This document shows positions 10,411 through 19,206 of a stretch of DNA of 64,000 bases, in pieces (position 1 is the first letter of the stretch; each line of letters opens with the position of its first letter). A program made the translations under genes and the position numbers. Source of the DNA: Saprospira grandis (GTDB lineage Bacteria; Bacteroidota; Bacteroidia; Chitinophagales; Saprospiraceae); contig NZ_CP110854.1 of the NCBI RefSeq assembly GCF_027594745.1, forward strand, positions 2,212,501-2,276,500. The letters run 5' to 3'. The notes beneath the pieces were generated by a model. It was given only the letters and a program-made list of their open reading frames with translations, was not told the DNA's origin and searched no databases.

Positions 10411-10531
10411 GGCCTAGCGATGTGTAGCAGTGGCCGTCAGGCCAGACCAAGGCGGCAGAGCCGCCGCAGGGCCGAGCAGACTTGCGAGCTGCGGAACGTA
10501 GCGCCGACGACCAAAGGGAGGCGGAGGCCCC
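10411..10531 (-). repeat. Dispersed GC-rich element, copy 2 (inverted relative to copy 1)
   Basis: On the minus strand it starts GGGGCCTCCGCC, then CTCCCTTTGGTCGTC, the spine with GCTCGCAAGTCTGC, a GGCGGC-TCT-GCCGCC arm, TTGGTCTG, a GGCCTGACGGCC arm and CGCTAGGCC. It lies 3' of the minus-strand gene at 10635-11216 in the same sense. Extra copies of the GACGACCAAAGGGAG module follow at about 10583 and 10605, so 10532-10634 is repeat debris with no gene. The stretch 10278-10410 holds nothing I can name. Confidence 0.88.
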
Positions 10532-10634
10532 AAAACAGCAGCGAGCCCCAAAGCGACAACAAGGCCTTTAGGCCGCAGTTCGACGACCAAAGGGAGTAAC
10601 CGCCGACGACCAAAGGGAGGCGGAGGCACCAAAA

Positions 10635-11216
10635 TTACCAAAACCTAAAACTTAAGGTCGTCTGCATATAGATTCCCGAAAACTCCTCGAAGTTGGCCCC
10701 AAAGCCATAGCTATAGGCCCCCCGAACTCGCCAAATGACTTGCCGGGTATGCAAGAGATTGAGGCCCAAAATAAAGGCCGCCCGAGAACGGGCCTTCTCA
10801 AAATCAGACCGCTGGATACCGCCATATTCTAGCCCCCAAAAGGGAACAAAAACAGCCCGCTTGATGCGATCCTCAAAGGAAAACTCGACCCCCAAAGAAC
10901 TACTCAGCATAGAGGTGGTATCTTGCAATTGGCTGCGCAGCAAAGCCGCCTGAGCATAGACCCGAAAATAAGCGGGGCCCGTCCGAGCATGCGCCCGATT
11001 CCGCATATAAAGATTTAGGCCAAACTCAGGCCCAATAAATGCCCCCAAACCCTTATCTTCATAGGGCAAAAATGCCGTAACCCCCAAATTGGGCCCCAAA
11101 TGATCAAACCAATGAAATGGGGCAGGAGCGCCATTGATAATCCTCGCATCTTCCTTTTGTCCAAACAATAAAGTAGCCCCAAAACTGAAAATCAAAATCA
11201 AAAAAATGTTTTTCAT
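10635..11216 (-). CDS. Putative outer-membrane beta-barrel protein, unknown function
   Basis: 193 residues when started at the ATG at 11216, which places a clear signal peptide (MKNIFLILIFSFGATLLFGQ) at the N-terminus; an upstream in-frame start would add 13 polar residues before it. The mature part has short amphipathic strands (GVTAFLPY, FGLNLYMRN, YFRVYAQAALL) and ends in an aromatic strand LSFRFW, typical of an outer-membrane barrel terminus. No family recognised. It is divergent from the gene at 11272, with only 55 bp between the starts. Confidence 0.7.
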   Translation of the reverse strand: MKNIFLILIFSFGATLLFGQKEDARIINGAPAPFHWFDHLGPNLGVTAFLPYEDKGLGAFIGPEFGLNLYMRNRAHARTGPAYFRVYAQAALLRSQLQDTTSMLSSSLGVEFSFEDRIKRAVFVPFWGLEYGGIQRSDFEKARSRAAFILGLNLLHTRQVIWRVRGAYSYGFGANFEEFSGIYMQTTLSFRFW

Positions 11217-11271
11217 ATCATCTAAGTTTAGTTGTTGTTTAGATGAATGAATCACTTTAGCCCCCTATATT

Positions 11272-11748
11272 ATGCTTCTTCAATTTATTGGGCTCCAAGC
11301 CCAGCTCCAAATACAACGCTCAGAACCAGCGGCAGAACTTGCGCAAGCCCTGGCCCCGCTGCTGGCCAATGAACAGCAACCCAATGCCCCCTTTATGGGC
11401 CAAATTAAGGGGGAACGCATCCATTTTCGTCGAAATAAACCCGCTCAGGGACTCAGTTTCCCCATTTGGATCAAAGGCCAGTGGCATAGCTGGGGCAAAG
11501 ACCAAAGCGCGCTCTTTCTGCAAATTTCTCCCTCCAAATGGGTGCTGGCCCTTTTTGTTATCTTCCTGCTTTTTATTTTGGGCCTGAGTTTCGTATTTTT
11601 AGGCCTTAGCCAATTAGACCAATGGATAGATCTCGTTTTTTTTCTGCCCATCCTCTTCTTTTTGGCCATTTTCGGCCTATTTTACACGGCCCTCAAACAA
11701 GAAGTACAACATCTTAAAACCGAGCTAAACCGCTTGCTGCAACCCTAA
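11272..11748 (+). CDS. Small membrane protein with two transmembrane helices, unknown function
   Basis: 158 residues. Residues 1-85 are soluble and mixed; two hydrophobic helices lie at about 90-112 and 118-141, followed by a short charged tail (EVQHLKTELNRLLQP) that may form a helix. No signal peptide and no recognised domain. The stop is 3 bases before the next start, so it is probably translated with the gene at 11752. Confidence 0.6.
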   Translation: MLLQFIGLQAQLQIQRSEPAAELAQALAPLLANEQQPNAPFMGQIKGERIHFRRNKPAQGLSFPIWIKGQWHSWGKDQSALFLQISPSKWVLALFVIFLLFILGLSFVFLGLSQLDQWIDLVFFLPILFFLAIFGLFYTALKQEVQHLKTELNRLLQP

Positions 11749-11751
11749 TGT

Positions 11752-12135
11752 ATGGCCGAACCAACAGAAGATTGGGAGTTCGATTTCCAATGGCTACAAC
11801 TCCGCCACCAATTTAAAAATCAACTCCAACTAGAAAGCCTGCCCAACCTACAGGCCATGCTCCTACTCGTCGGTATCCAAGAACTTGGACAACTGAAAGA
11901 GGAGTTTACCAAAGAGGAAAAACAAGACCTCATGCAGCTGGCCTCTTGCCGCCTTTTGGCCTATGAAGGCTATTTTGAGTTTGAAGGCCTAGATGCCGAG
12001 GGCTGGCCACATTATCGCAACCTTGGCCTAGCCCCAAAAATGGGCATCAAAGAGCAAGAAAAACTCCTTAAGTCTCTACTGCTCCGATATGCCAAAGAAG
12101 AATTAGGGCTGCCCAAAGAAGAAAATCCCAACTAA
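11752..12135 (+). CDS. Conserved hypothetical cytoplasmic protein
   Basis: 127 residues, acidic and soluble, no signal peptide. The segment LQAMLLLVGIQELGQ, then FTKEEKQDLMQLASCRLL and GYFEFEGLDAEGWPHY, resembles a small conserved protein I associate with Bacteroidota genomes, but I cannot name a function. It follows the two-helix membrane protein with a 3-base gap, which suggests one transcript. Confidence 0.6.
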   Translation: MAEPTEDWEFDFQWLQLRHQFKNQLQLESLPNLQAMLLLVGIQELGQLKEEFTKEEKQDLMQLASCRLLAYEGYFEFEGLDAEGWPHYRNLGLAPKMGIKEQEKLLKSLLLRYAKEELGLPKEENPN

Positions 12136-12177
12136 ACCAAATATTTATTTTCATGTTCTAATAATAATTGTAGCTAC

Positions 12178-12900
12178 ATGAATACATTTTATCGGCAATT
12201 GCCTAAGTTTGCATTGCTATTTTTTGTCACATTTATGCTATTTAGCGCCTGTCAAAAGCCTATGTTTAATCCAAAATCTGCAGAATATTCTCCTATCATT
12301 GAGCTGCAAACGACTAAAGGAAATCTGCAAATCCAATTGTACGCTTCTACCCCTAAACACCGCGACAATTTTGTAGAACTCGTGAAAGAAGGCTACTATA
12401 ACGGCTTGCTTTTTCATCGTGTCATTGCCAACTTTATGGTGCAGGGCGGCGATCCCGATTCTAAGGAAGCTAAGCCTGGCCAATCTTTAGGTATGGGTGG
12501 CCCCGGCTATCAAATTGATGCCGAACTAGGTGTGAATGCCGATAGTACACTCAATCATATCCATCTTAAGGGCCGCATTGCTGCCGCTCGCCAAGGTGGA
12601 ATCGGCAACCCCCTTAAAAAGTCTAGCGGATCACAGTTTTATATTGTGCAAGGCCAAAAGGTAGAAGAAGATTTCCTCCAAAAAGTAGAGAATATTCGCA
12701 AGTTTAAATATTCAGAAGCGCAGAAGAAGGCTTATCTAGAAAAAGGCGGAACGCCCCATCTAGATGCCGATTATACCGTTTTTGGAGAGTTAGTGGATGG
12801 CGAAGAGGTGCTAGATGCTATTAGCAATGTCCCTTGCGATCAGATGGACCGCCCTATGCAAGATGTCCGCATCATTAAGGCCGTGATCGTAAAGGGCTAA
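12178..12900 (+). CDS. Cyclophilin-type peptidyl-prolyl cis-trans isomerase lipoprotein
   Basis: 240 residues. The N-terminus is a lipoprotein signal with lipobox LFSAC (Cys25), so it is probably membrane-anchored and periplasmic. The cyclophilin fold follows from about residue 40: FHRVIANFMVQGGDP with the catalytic-loop arginine, GSQFYIVQG, and TVFGELVDGEEVLDAI near the C-terminus. It would catalyse proline isomerisation during folding of exported proteins. An insertion of about 40 residues (VEEDFLQKVENIRKF...) lies between the QFYIVQG and VFGELV blocks, as seen in many Bacteroidota members. Followed after 13 bp by the PIG-L gene. Confidence 0.92.
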   Translation: MNTFYRQLPKFALLFFVTFMLFSACQKPMFNPKSAEYSPIIELQTTKGNLQIQLYASTPKHRDNFVELVKEGYYNGLLFHRVIANFMVQGGDPDSKEAKPGQSLGMGGPGYQIDAELGVNADSTLNHIHLKGRIAAARQGGIGNPLKKSSGSQFYIVQGQKVEEDFLQKVENIRKFKYSEAQKKAYLEKGGTPHLDADYTVFGELVDGEEVLDAISNVPCDQMDRPMQDVRIIKAVIVKG

Positions 12901-12913
12901 ACGCCTTTTAATC

Positions 12914-13627
12914 ATGAAAATACTCTATGTCTTCCCACATCCCGATGACGAATCTTATGGCCCTGCCGGCGCTATTTATCAGCAACTGCAAGCCGGGCAT
13001 GAGGTCCACCTCCTGACCCTAACAGAGGGGGAAGCCACCCGAATGCGCCATAAATTGGGCCTTTCTAAAGCAGAAATGGGCCAAGTCCGCCGAAAAGAAA
13101 TGGAGGCGGTAGCGCAGGTCTTGGGCCTTTCTTCGCTTACTGTCTGGACCTGGCCCGATAGCCAGCTTCAAGATCTCGACCCCCGACCGCTGGTCCAAGA
13201 ACTCAAGGCATTTATCCAGCAACTGAAACCTGAGATCCTGGTCTCTTATCCTGTCCACGGCATTAGCGGCTTTCACGACCATCTGGTCACGCATAGCCTC
13301 ATCAAACAATGCTTTTTGGAGCTAAAAACGGAGGGGCATTCGCCGATCAAACGCTTGGCTTTTTATACCATTCCGGACCATGGACAAGCTACTTTCAGCG
13401 GAGATTTTATCCGTATGCGCCATTCTACAAAAGAGCGGATCGATTGCATTGAGCCGCTTTCGGCCCAAGCGATACAGAAGAATCGGGAGGCCCTGATGGC
13501 TTATGAAACCTATCAAGAGGTCATTGAAGAGTCGGGGATTCTCAACAAATTGGATGAGAAGGCCCATTATGAGTTTTTTCAAGAAAATTTCGAGCCGCCA
13601 GTCCAAGAACTAACGGCTGGCCTTTAA
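12914..13627 (+). CDS. PIG-L/LmbE family zinc-dependent deacetylase
   Basis: 237 residues. The N-terminal VFPHPDDESYGPAG block is the zinc-binding HPDDE motif of N-acetylglucosaminyl-type deacetylases (PIG-L, LmbE, MshB, BshB). A later SYPVHGISGFHDH segment supplies the third metal histidine. Members remove N-acetyl groups from amino sugars such as GlcNAc-malate in bacillithiol synthesis; the substrate here cannot be told from sequence alone. There is no signal peptide. It is 13 bp after the cyclophilin gene and ends at a strong terminator. Confidence 0.85.
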   Translation: MKILYVFPHPDDESYGPAGAIYQQLQAGHEVHLLTLTEGEATRMRHKLGLSKAEMGQVRRKEMEAVAQVLGLSSLTVWTWPDSQLQDLDPRPLVQELKAFIQQLKPEILVSYPVHGISGFHDHLVTHSLIKQCFLELKTEGHSPIKRLAFYTIPDHGQATFSGDFIRMRHSTKERIDCIEPLSAQAIQKNREALMAYETYQEVIEESGILNKLDEKAHYEFFQENFEPPVQELTAGL

Positions 13628-13632
13628 GGCTC

Positions 13633-13674
13633 AAAAGTCACTGCTTAATCAATTAGGCAGTGACTTTTTTTTTA
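13633..13674 (+). terminator. Terminator after the PIG-L gene
   Basis: AAAAGTCACTGC pairs with GCAGTGACTTTT around a short loop, followed by nine T in all. Confidence 0.85.
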
Positions 13675-13685
13675 TCTAAGGATTT

Positions 13686-13846
13686 GGGGCCTCAGCTGCG
13701 GCTTCGCCTTGCTGCGGACTGTGTCGCGGCTCGCAGGTCTGCTCGGCCCTGCAGTTTTTTCGCTTTGCTCAAAAACTTGGGTCTGCGGCTTCGCCGCCCC
13801 GCTTTCCATCCCTAGGCCTGCGGGCGCTTCGCGCCCTGCTACATCC
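13686..13846 (+). repeat. Dispersed GC-rich element, copy 3
   Basis: GGGGCCTCAGC start, spine GCTCGCAGGTCTGC then TCGGCCCTGC. The second arm here is AT-rich (AGTTTTTTCGC...GCTCAAAAACTT) yet still self-complementary at its ends. Then GGGTCTG, a CGGC-TTC-GCCG arm, CCCTAGGCC and a GGGCGC-TTC-GCGCCC arm. It follows the terminator of the PIG-L gene. Confidence 0.9.
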
Positions 13847-13905
13847 AAAAAGGGCCAAAAAAACCTAAAAAAAAACTGTACTTTAGGCCAGCCAAATCAA
13901 TCACT

Positions 13906-14778
13906 ATGCAGTTAAGAGACCTCTTATTTAAGTACACCACCGACGCCTCTCGTTTTTTGGTTGTAGATGATATGCTCATCCATTATCGAGATGAGGGAAC
14001 TGGAGAGCCCTTGCTCCTTTTGCATGGGGCTTTTTCTTCTTTGCATACCTATAACGAATGGACCAAATACCTCAAAAGCCATTATCGAGTAATTCGCTTA
14101 GATTTGATGGGTTTTGGTTTGACAGGCCCCAACTCTACGGGCAATTACACCATGGAAAATCATATTCGGGTGCTCAAGCAGTTTCTGGATATTTTGGGCC
14201 TAGAGCAGTTTCATTTGGTGGGCAATTCGTTGGGGGGCTGGATCAGCTGGGAGTTTGCCTATCGTTACCCTCAGCGGGTCAAAAAATTGGTCCTTATCGA
14301 TGCGGCGGGTTTTATGGAGGAAGAAAATGTGCCCTTACCCTTTAAATTGGCCCAAGCGCCCATCTTTGGTCGGGTGGTTAAGTATGTGGTTCGGAAACCT
14401 ATTTTAGAGAGTTTTTTGCGGCAGGTCTACTACGATAGTGATAAAGTGACCAATGCCTTGGTAGATCGTTACTACGAGCTATTTAGTCGAGAGGGAAACA
14501 ATGACGCCTTTCTCAAGCTCGTCAATTCGCCTTATACGGACCATAGTCCATTTTTGAAATATGTGAGCAACCCCACCTTAGTGATGTGGGGGAGAGAAGA
14601 CATGTGGATTCCGGTCCATAATGCCGATCGGTTTCATAAGCTACTGCCTCATTCTTGGCAAAAGATTTACCCTAGGGTAGGGCATATCCCGATGGAGGAA
14701 ATTCCGGAAGAAAGTGTTTTGGACCTCTTACATTTTTTGCAGGAAAGTGCGGAATTTGCCCATATTTCTGAGGGCTAA
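13906..14778 (+). CDS. Alpha/beta hydrolase
   Basis: 290 residues with the full alpha/beta-hydrolase fold. LLLLHGAFSS gives the oxyanion-hole HG, GNSLGGWISWEF the nucleophile elbow with serine, a late MWGREDMW the acid region, and VGHIPMEE the catalytic histidine. A helical cap lies between the nucleophile and acid. No signal peptide. Substrate unknown; relatives include esterases, haloperoxidase-like and C-C bond hydrolases. It stands alone, flanked by dispersed repeats on both sides. Confidence 0.88.
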   Translation: MQLRDLLFKYTTDASRFLVVDDMLIHYRDEGTGEPLLLLHGAFSSLHTYNEWTKYLKSHYRVIRLDLMGFGLTGPNSTGNYTMENHIRVLKQFLDILGLEQFHLVGNSLGGWISWEFAYRYPQRVKKLVLIDAAGFMEEENVPLPFKLAQAPIFGRVVKYVVRKPILESFLRQVYYDSDKVTNALVDRYYELFSREGNNDAFLKLVNSPYTDHSPFLKYVSNPTLVMWGREDMWIPVHNADRFHKLLPHSWQKIYPRVGHIPMEEIPEESVLDLLHFLQESAEFAHISEG

Positions 14779-14861
14779 AAAAATAAATGGAAGAAAAAAA
14801 GGACTCCTTTTGCAAAGCTTGCAGAATATTTAATAATTTAATCTTGCCTTAGATCTGCGAT

Positions 14862-15003
14862 CTACAGGCCCGCAGGGCCGCAGGCTGAGGGATGGAAAGT
14901 GGGGCGGCGCAGCTGCAGACCCAGCAGGCGAAGCCTGCGCAGGGCCGAGCAGACTTGCGAGCCACGACACAGCCCGACCCGAGCGAAGCGAGTGGGCAGC
15001 CCC
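14862..15003 (-). repeat. Dispersed GC-rich element, copy 4 (antisense, upstream of HMG-CoA reductase)
   Basis: On the minus strand it reads GGGGCTGCCC ... GGGTCGGGCTGTGTC, the spine GCTCGCAAGTCTGC, TCGGCCCTGC, an arm, then GGGTCTGC and CATCCCTCAGCC. Its GGGG end is 96 bp before the HMG-CoA reductase start. The gap 14779-15098 has no gene. Confidence 0.88.
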
Positions 15004-15098
15004 AAAAAAAAGTTCTTAGCCGAATGAAAAAATAGTCTTTTTAGCCATAGAACTTATTGAAGAATTTGATCTTGAGTGAGTTCATAAAATGATAACCC

Positions 15099-16646
15099 AT
15101 GTTAGTTCCAAGCCTTATCCTTAAGCAACTGTACAACTTTAATAGCCTAGCGAATGTAGAGGGCGGTTTGCAGTTCATGATGAAAAACCGTTTGAGCGAT
15201 ACGCAGATTACCCAACTCAAATCGGTGCGTATTGGAGACCATCGGCTGCAGGCAGCTGAAATTACGCTTTTGCTAGAAGATGGCAGTCAGCGGGCTGCGG
15301 CTAGTTTGAGCGAAGCAGCGCCCTTAGATTTGCCCCTAAAGGCCAGTTTTAAGCTACATTGTGCCATGCCCCAATTGCCTAATGGAAAATATGAGGTAGA
15401 AATTGTTTTTTCTGCTCAGCCTTTTGGCGAATTGACCTTGGTGGTAGAAGATGGGCTTTCGGATAAATCGGAGCCTACGGTGAGCATTCCTAGAGACCGG
15501 AGCGATGACTATGGCGATGCTATTATTAAGGAGCGTCAAAAGTTTGTAGAGGATTATACGGGGGCCAAAATGGAGCATGTTGGGCAGTACTCTTTTGATC
15601 CGCATAGTTGTGATGGAAACTGCGAGCACTTTATTGGAGCGGCTCAGATTCCATTGGGTGTTGCGGGGCCTTTGCAAGTAAATGGAGAATTTGCCCAGGG
15701 CGAGTTTTTGATTCCATTGGCCACCTCAGAAGGGACCCTAGTGGCCTCTTACAACCGAGGCATTAAGGTTGTTAACCTTTCTGGAGGGGTAAAATGTACG
15801 GTCCAAAGAGATTCGATGCAAAGAGCGCCCGTTTTTGTTTTTGAGGATGCCCGTGCTGCTCGTGACTTTGTAGACTGGGTAAAGGTTAATTTTGCCAAAA
15901 TTGCCGAAGAAGCCGAGGCCACCTCTAGTGTGGCTCGTTTGCAATATATTGATCCCTATTTGGCCAATAAATTTGCCTATCTCCGCTTCAACTTCTTTAC
16001 GGGAGATGCTGCGGGGCAAAACATGGTGGGTAGAGCTACTTTTGCGGCCTGTAGTTGGATTCTAGACGCCTATAAGGAGCATAAAGTAGAGCACTTTTAC
16101 TTGGAGTCGAATTTTGCGACAGATAAAAAAGCCTCTCAGGTAAACATCATGCGTACTCGAGGAAAGCGAGTAACTGCCGAGGTCGTACTCAAGCGAGATG
16201 TACTCATTCAAAATATGCGGGTAGAGCCCGAAAGTTTGGCCTACCACTATGGCGTGGCCAATATTGGCTCTATTATGTCGGGCGCCAATAACAACGGTCT
16301 ACACTCGGCCAATGCTATTACGGCCATGTTCATTGCTACGGGTCAAGATGTAGCCAACGTTTCAGAATCTTCGGCGGGCTTGGTCTACTGTGAGCTCACG
16401 CCCGAAAAAGACCTTTATTTCTCGATTACCATCCCTTCGCTGATTGTGGCCACTTTTGGAGGCGGAACAGGTCTAGCCACGCAGAACGAATGCTTGAGCA
16501 TGTTGGATTGTGTAGGCCGCGATAAGGTCAATAAGCTAGCTGAAATCATTGCGGGAGTAGTGCTTGCTGGAGAAATTTCTTTGGCCTCGGCCATCTCCTC
16601 TTCCGATTGGGTATCTAGCCATGAACAATATGGAAGGAACCGATAG
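15099..16646 (+). CDS. Hydroxymethylglutaryl-CoA reductase (class I type) with an N-terminal extension
   Basis: 515 residues. The catalytic part begins near residue 150. Visible motifs are ATSEGTLVAS (catalytic Glu), GDAAGQNM (cofactor binding), ESNFATDKKASQVN (catalytic Lys), RGKRVTAEV, ATGQDVANVSESS (catalytic Asp), GGGTGLATQNECL, and a C-terminal SSHEQYGRN in the position of the catalytic-His segment. The enzyme reduces HMG-CoA to mevalonate, so this organism appears to make isoprenoids by the mevalonate route. The first 140 or so residues resemble neither a membrane anchor nor the catalytic domain and are beta-rich. The gene stands alone with a dispersed repeat upstream. Confidence 0.93.
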   Translation: MLVPSLILKQLYNFNSLANVEGGLQFMMKNRLSDTQITQLKSVRIGDHRLQAAEITLLLEDGSQRAAASLSEAAPLDLPLKASFKLHCAMPQLPNGKYEVEIVFSAQPFGELTLVVEDGLSDKSEPTVSIPRDRSDDYGDAIIKERQKFVEDYTGAKMEHVGQYSFDPHSCDGNCEHFIGAAQIPLGVAGPLQVNGEFAQGEFLIPLATSEGTLVASYNRGIKVVNLSGGVKCTVQRDSMQRAPVFVFEDARAARDFVDWVKVNFAKIAEEAEATSSVARLQYIDPYLANKFAYLRFNFFTGDAAGQNMVGRATFAACSWILDAYKEHKVEHFYLESNFATDKKASQVNIMRTRGKRVTAEVVLKRDVLIQNMRVEPESLAYHYGVANIGSIMSGANNNGLHSANAITAMFIATGQDVANVSESSAGLVYCELTPEKDLYFSITIPSLIVATFGGGTGLATQNECLSMLDCVGRDKVNKLAEIIAGVVLAGEISLASAISSSDWVSSHEQYGRNR

Positions 16647-16713
16647 GCACCGTTTTTGCCTAGGAAGGCTAGCAAAAGAGAAAAAATTGCTGCAAATTTT
16701 ATCTTTTTTCGCT

Positions 16714-16749
16714 TTTGTCAATTTACTTTCCGTAAAAACTGTAATTTTG
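16714..16749 (+). promoter_or_regulatory. Candidate promoter for the EGF-like lipoprotein gene
   Basis: TTTG at 16714-16717 and an exact -7 box TAATTTTG at 16742-16749. The 24-base gap is a little long for the Bacteroidota consensus. The start codon is 33 bases downstream. Confidence 0.5.
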
Positions 16750-16782
16750 CAGTGCTTTTATTTTACACAAAATCACACATCT

Positions 16783-17292
16783 ATGAAAAATCTTGTGAAA
16801 TTTCTTTCGTTCGCTGCTCTAGTTGCTGCTTTCACCACTTCTTGTACTGAAGACGACCCCTGTAAAGACGTAGTTTGCGGCGACTTCGGTAGCTGTAACG
16901 AAGGCGTTTGCGAGTGTGTTTATGGCTATGAGCAAGATGCTGACGGCCTATGTAACACTACTTGGGCTGCTAAGTTTGCTGCTGGCCCCAACGCTCCTGC
17001 TGCTGACACTGTTTTTGGAGACAATGGTGCTTTCGCTCAGACTTACAACATGACTGTTACTGTAACTGACTCAGTAAACCTTTCTACTACTAACTTGGGT
17101 GGATTTGGTGCTAACAATGTTGTAGACATGGAAGCTACTAGCAGCTACGATCTTTTGATCAACGATACTGATGTTACTGGCCGCGTATTCAACGGTACTG
17201 GTACAATCAGCGGTAGCGAGATCACTTTGAACTACACAGTGACTTATAGCGATAACACTGTAGATACTTGCGAAACTGTTATCACAAAATAA
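16783..17292 (+). CDS. Small lipoprotein with EGF-like cysteine cluster
   Basis: 169 residues from the ATG at 16783, chosen because it begins the signal MKNLVKFLSFAALVAAFTTSC; the longer frame upstream overlaps the HMG-CoA reductase and the promoter. Lipid attachment is predicted at Cys21. Residues 26-60 carry six cysteines (CKDVVCGDFGSCNEGVCECV, then GLC) like an EGF domain. The rest is a Thr/Asn-rich beta domain (MTVTVTDSVNLSTTNLGG) of unknown function. Codons are strongly biased to one choice (GCT, ACT, AAC), which suggests high expression (inference). Confidence 0.75.
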   Translation: MKNLVKFLSFAALVAAFTTSCTEDDPCKDVVCGDFGSCNEGVCECVYGYEQDADGLCNTTWAAKFAAGPNAPAADTVFGDNGAFAQTYNMTVTVTDSVNLSTTNLGGFGANNVVDMEATSSYDLLINDTDVTGRVFNGTGTISGSEITLNYTVTYSDNTVDTCETVITK

Positions 17293-17315
17293 TTAGGACT
17301 TAATTCCTAAATGTT

Positions 17316-17353
17316 TAGGCCCAGCTTTTCTAAGCTGGGCCTTTTTCTTTTTT
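17316..17353 (+). terminator. Terminator after the EGF-like lipoprotein
   Basis: AGGCCCAGCTT / AAGCTGGGCCT stem with a short TTC-type loop and a following T-rich run. Confidence 0.88.
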
Positions 17354-17415
17354 TGTGAACTCCAAACTGCGCCTTATTTTGCGCTCGTCAAATTTTTGCC
17401 CCTAAATATAGCCAC

Positions 17416-19185
17416 ATGTCTATCTACGCTCAACGCCTCGACCAATTTACAGCTGCCCACAAACAGGCCCAACAACAGTTCAATCTGCTGAGTATTGCCC
17501 GCCTGATTACGGTGGGGCTATTTATTATTGCTGGCTATTATTATCTCGATAATCAGGAAAGCCTCTGGGCTTATTTGCTGCTAGGCAGCACGCTGGCCTT
17601 TTTTGGCCTGCTCCGCCTGCACGATCAGGTAAAACGCAAACGAGACCGCCTCAAGGAACTTTGTATTATCAATGAGCAGGAGCTGGCCCATACCCAAAAT
17701 GGAGAGCTTCCCTTTGATGATGGTCAGGCGCTGGCCCCTCAAGATCATCCCTATTCTCATGATCTCGATCTTTTTGGCCCTAATTCGCTCTACCAATTGC
17801 TCAACCGAACAGCTACCCCTATGGGCCAAGCCGCTCTCCAAAAAGATTTGTTAGAGGGCCTAGAACAGGCCGATATTCTGGCCCGACATGCCGCTATTGA
17901 AGAGCTTAAAGCCGAACTCGACTGGCGGCAAGAGTTTTTGGCCCAAGCTCGCCTAGCACCCAAAGGGAGCCAAAGCCTTTATCCCGATTTTTTGCGCTGG
18001 ACCCAAAGAGAGGCCTCCAAATTACATCCGCTGGCCAATCTCCTCCGCTTCCTTTTTCCCATCGGCCTTTTGCTTTCCGCTATCGCCTATCTATTTACTT
18101 TTAGCCTGCTTTGGGAACGCTTGACCGAAGCCTTTTTTATCCTCAATATTATTTTGGTCCAACGCCATCTTAAGGCCATTCAGGCCGAAAGCCTACAACT
18201 GGACCGCCTGAGGCCTACACTCCGCCAATACGGTATCCTCCTCCAATTGTTCGAGAAGAAAAGCTGGCAATCTCCTTTACTCCAAAATATGCAGGCCAAT
18301 TTGCGCAAAAATGGCCCAGAAGCCGCCCAAGCTCTTAGCCAATTGGGCCGCCTGCTGGCTGGCCTCGATAGTATTAGCAATCTGGTCGGCGCCCTGATCT
18401 TTAACGGCATCGGCGCTTATCATCTCCACCTTTTGGCCCAACTCTACAATTGGCGGAAAAAATACGCTAAGGAACTCAACGAATGGTTGCTGCTGCTAGG
18501 CGAGCTCGAAAGCCTGAATTCCTTGGCCAATTTGGCCTATAATCGCCCCGATTACCAGTTTCCCGAACTGCAAGATACCCCCGATTTCTATTTTGAAGAG
18601 CTGAAACATCCGCTGCTTCCCCCAAAACAGGCGGTGGGCAACGAACTCGATCTCCGCCAACAAAAATTGATTATCCTCACGGGCTCCAATATGTCGGGCA
18701 AAAGTACTTTCCTCCGCGCTATGGGCCTCGCTATGGTCATGGCTCGCATGGGCTCGGTGGTCGCCGCCAAAACGGCTCAATTACAAGCCCTGCCGCTCTA
18801 TCTGTCAATGCGTGTCAATGACTCCCTCAGCGAAAATGCTTCTTACTTTTTTGCCGAGGTCAAACGCCTGCAAACGATCTTAGAAGCCCTGAAAAAAGCA
18901 CCCCATTTTGTCCTCCTCGATGAAATTCTGCGCGGTACAAATTCCGACGATAAACGCAACGGAACCCTGGGCGTACTCCGAAAACTAGTGGAGTATAAGG
19001 CCGTTGGCGCCTTGGCTACACACGACCTCGAGGTCTGTGCTCTACAAGCCAATTATCCCAATTATTTGCTCAATGCCTGCTTTGAAGTCGAAATCCGTGA
19101 ACAAGAACTCTATTTTGACTATAAACTAAGAACGGGTATCTGCCAAAATCAATCGGCCAGCTTCCTGATGCGGAAATATTTGTAG
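17416..19185 (+). CDS. Membrane-anchored MutS-family ATPase
   Basis: 589 residues. Hydrophobic helices lie at about residues 25-65 (LITVGLFIIAGYYYL and WAYLLLGSTLAFFGLL) and about 210-245. A helical lever region follows, then a MutS-type ATPase: GSNMSGKSTFLRAMG (Walker A), LFLSMR-type core, FVLLDEILRGTNSDD (Walker B and signature), and ALATHDLEV. The mismatch-binding N-terminal domain of true MutS is absent, so a role in mismatch repair is unlikely. Membrane-bound MutS-like ATPases occur in Bacteroidota with unknown role. Single gene after a terminator. Confidence 0.85.
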   Translation: MSIYAQRLDQFTAAHKQAQQQFNLLSIARLITVGLFIIAGYYYLDNQESLWAYLLLGSTLAFFGLLRLHDQVKRKRDRLKELCIINEQELAHTQNGELPFDDGQALAPQDHPYSHDLDLFGPNSLYQLLNRTATPMGQAALQKDLLEGLEQADILARHAAIEELKAELDWRQEFLAQARLAPKGSQSLYPDFLRWTQREASKLHPLANLLRFLFPIGLLLSAIAYLFTFSLLWERLTEAFFILNIILVQRHLKAIQAESLQLDRLRPTLRQYGILLQLFEKKSWQSPLLQNMQANLRKNGPEAAQALSQLGRLLAGLDSISNLVGALIFNGIGAYHLHLLAQLYNWRKKYAKELNEWLLLLGELESLNSLANLAYNRPDYQFPELQDTPDFYFEELKHPLLPPKQAVGNELDLRQQKLIILTGSNMSGKSTFLRAMGLAMVMARMGSVVAAKTAQLQALPLYLSMRVNDSLSENASYFFAEVKRLQTILEALKKAPHFVLLDEILRGTNSDDKRNGTLGVLRKLVEYKAVGALATHDLEVCALQANYPNYLLNACFEVEIREQELYFDYKLRTGICQNQSASFLMRKYL

Positions 19186-19206
19186 CGGCTTGTATGTATA
19201 GGTTTT

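Noticed and set aside
10128..10641. Several open frames in the GC-rich intergenic DNA (also at 13709, 19194, 28002, 37183, 47343, 59422-type regions)
   Set aside because: They run through dispersed repeat copies on both strands at once, have Arg/Ala/Pro-rich translations and no start context; they are open only because the arms lack stop codons.
14779..15098. Riboswitch upstream of HMG-CoA reductase
   Set aside because: The structured-looking sequence is an antisense copy of the dispersed element found at 18 other loci, so it is not specific to this gene.
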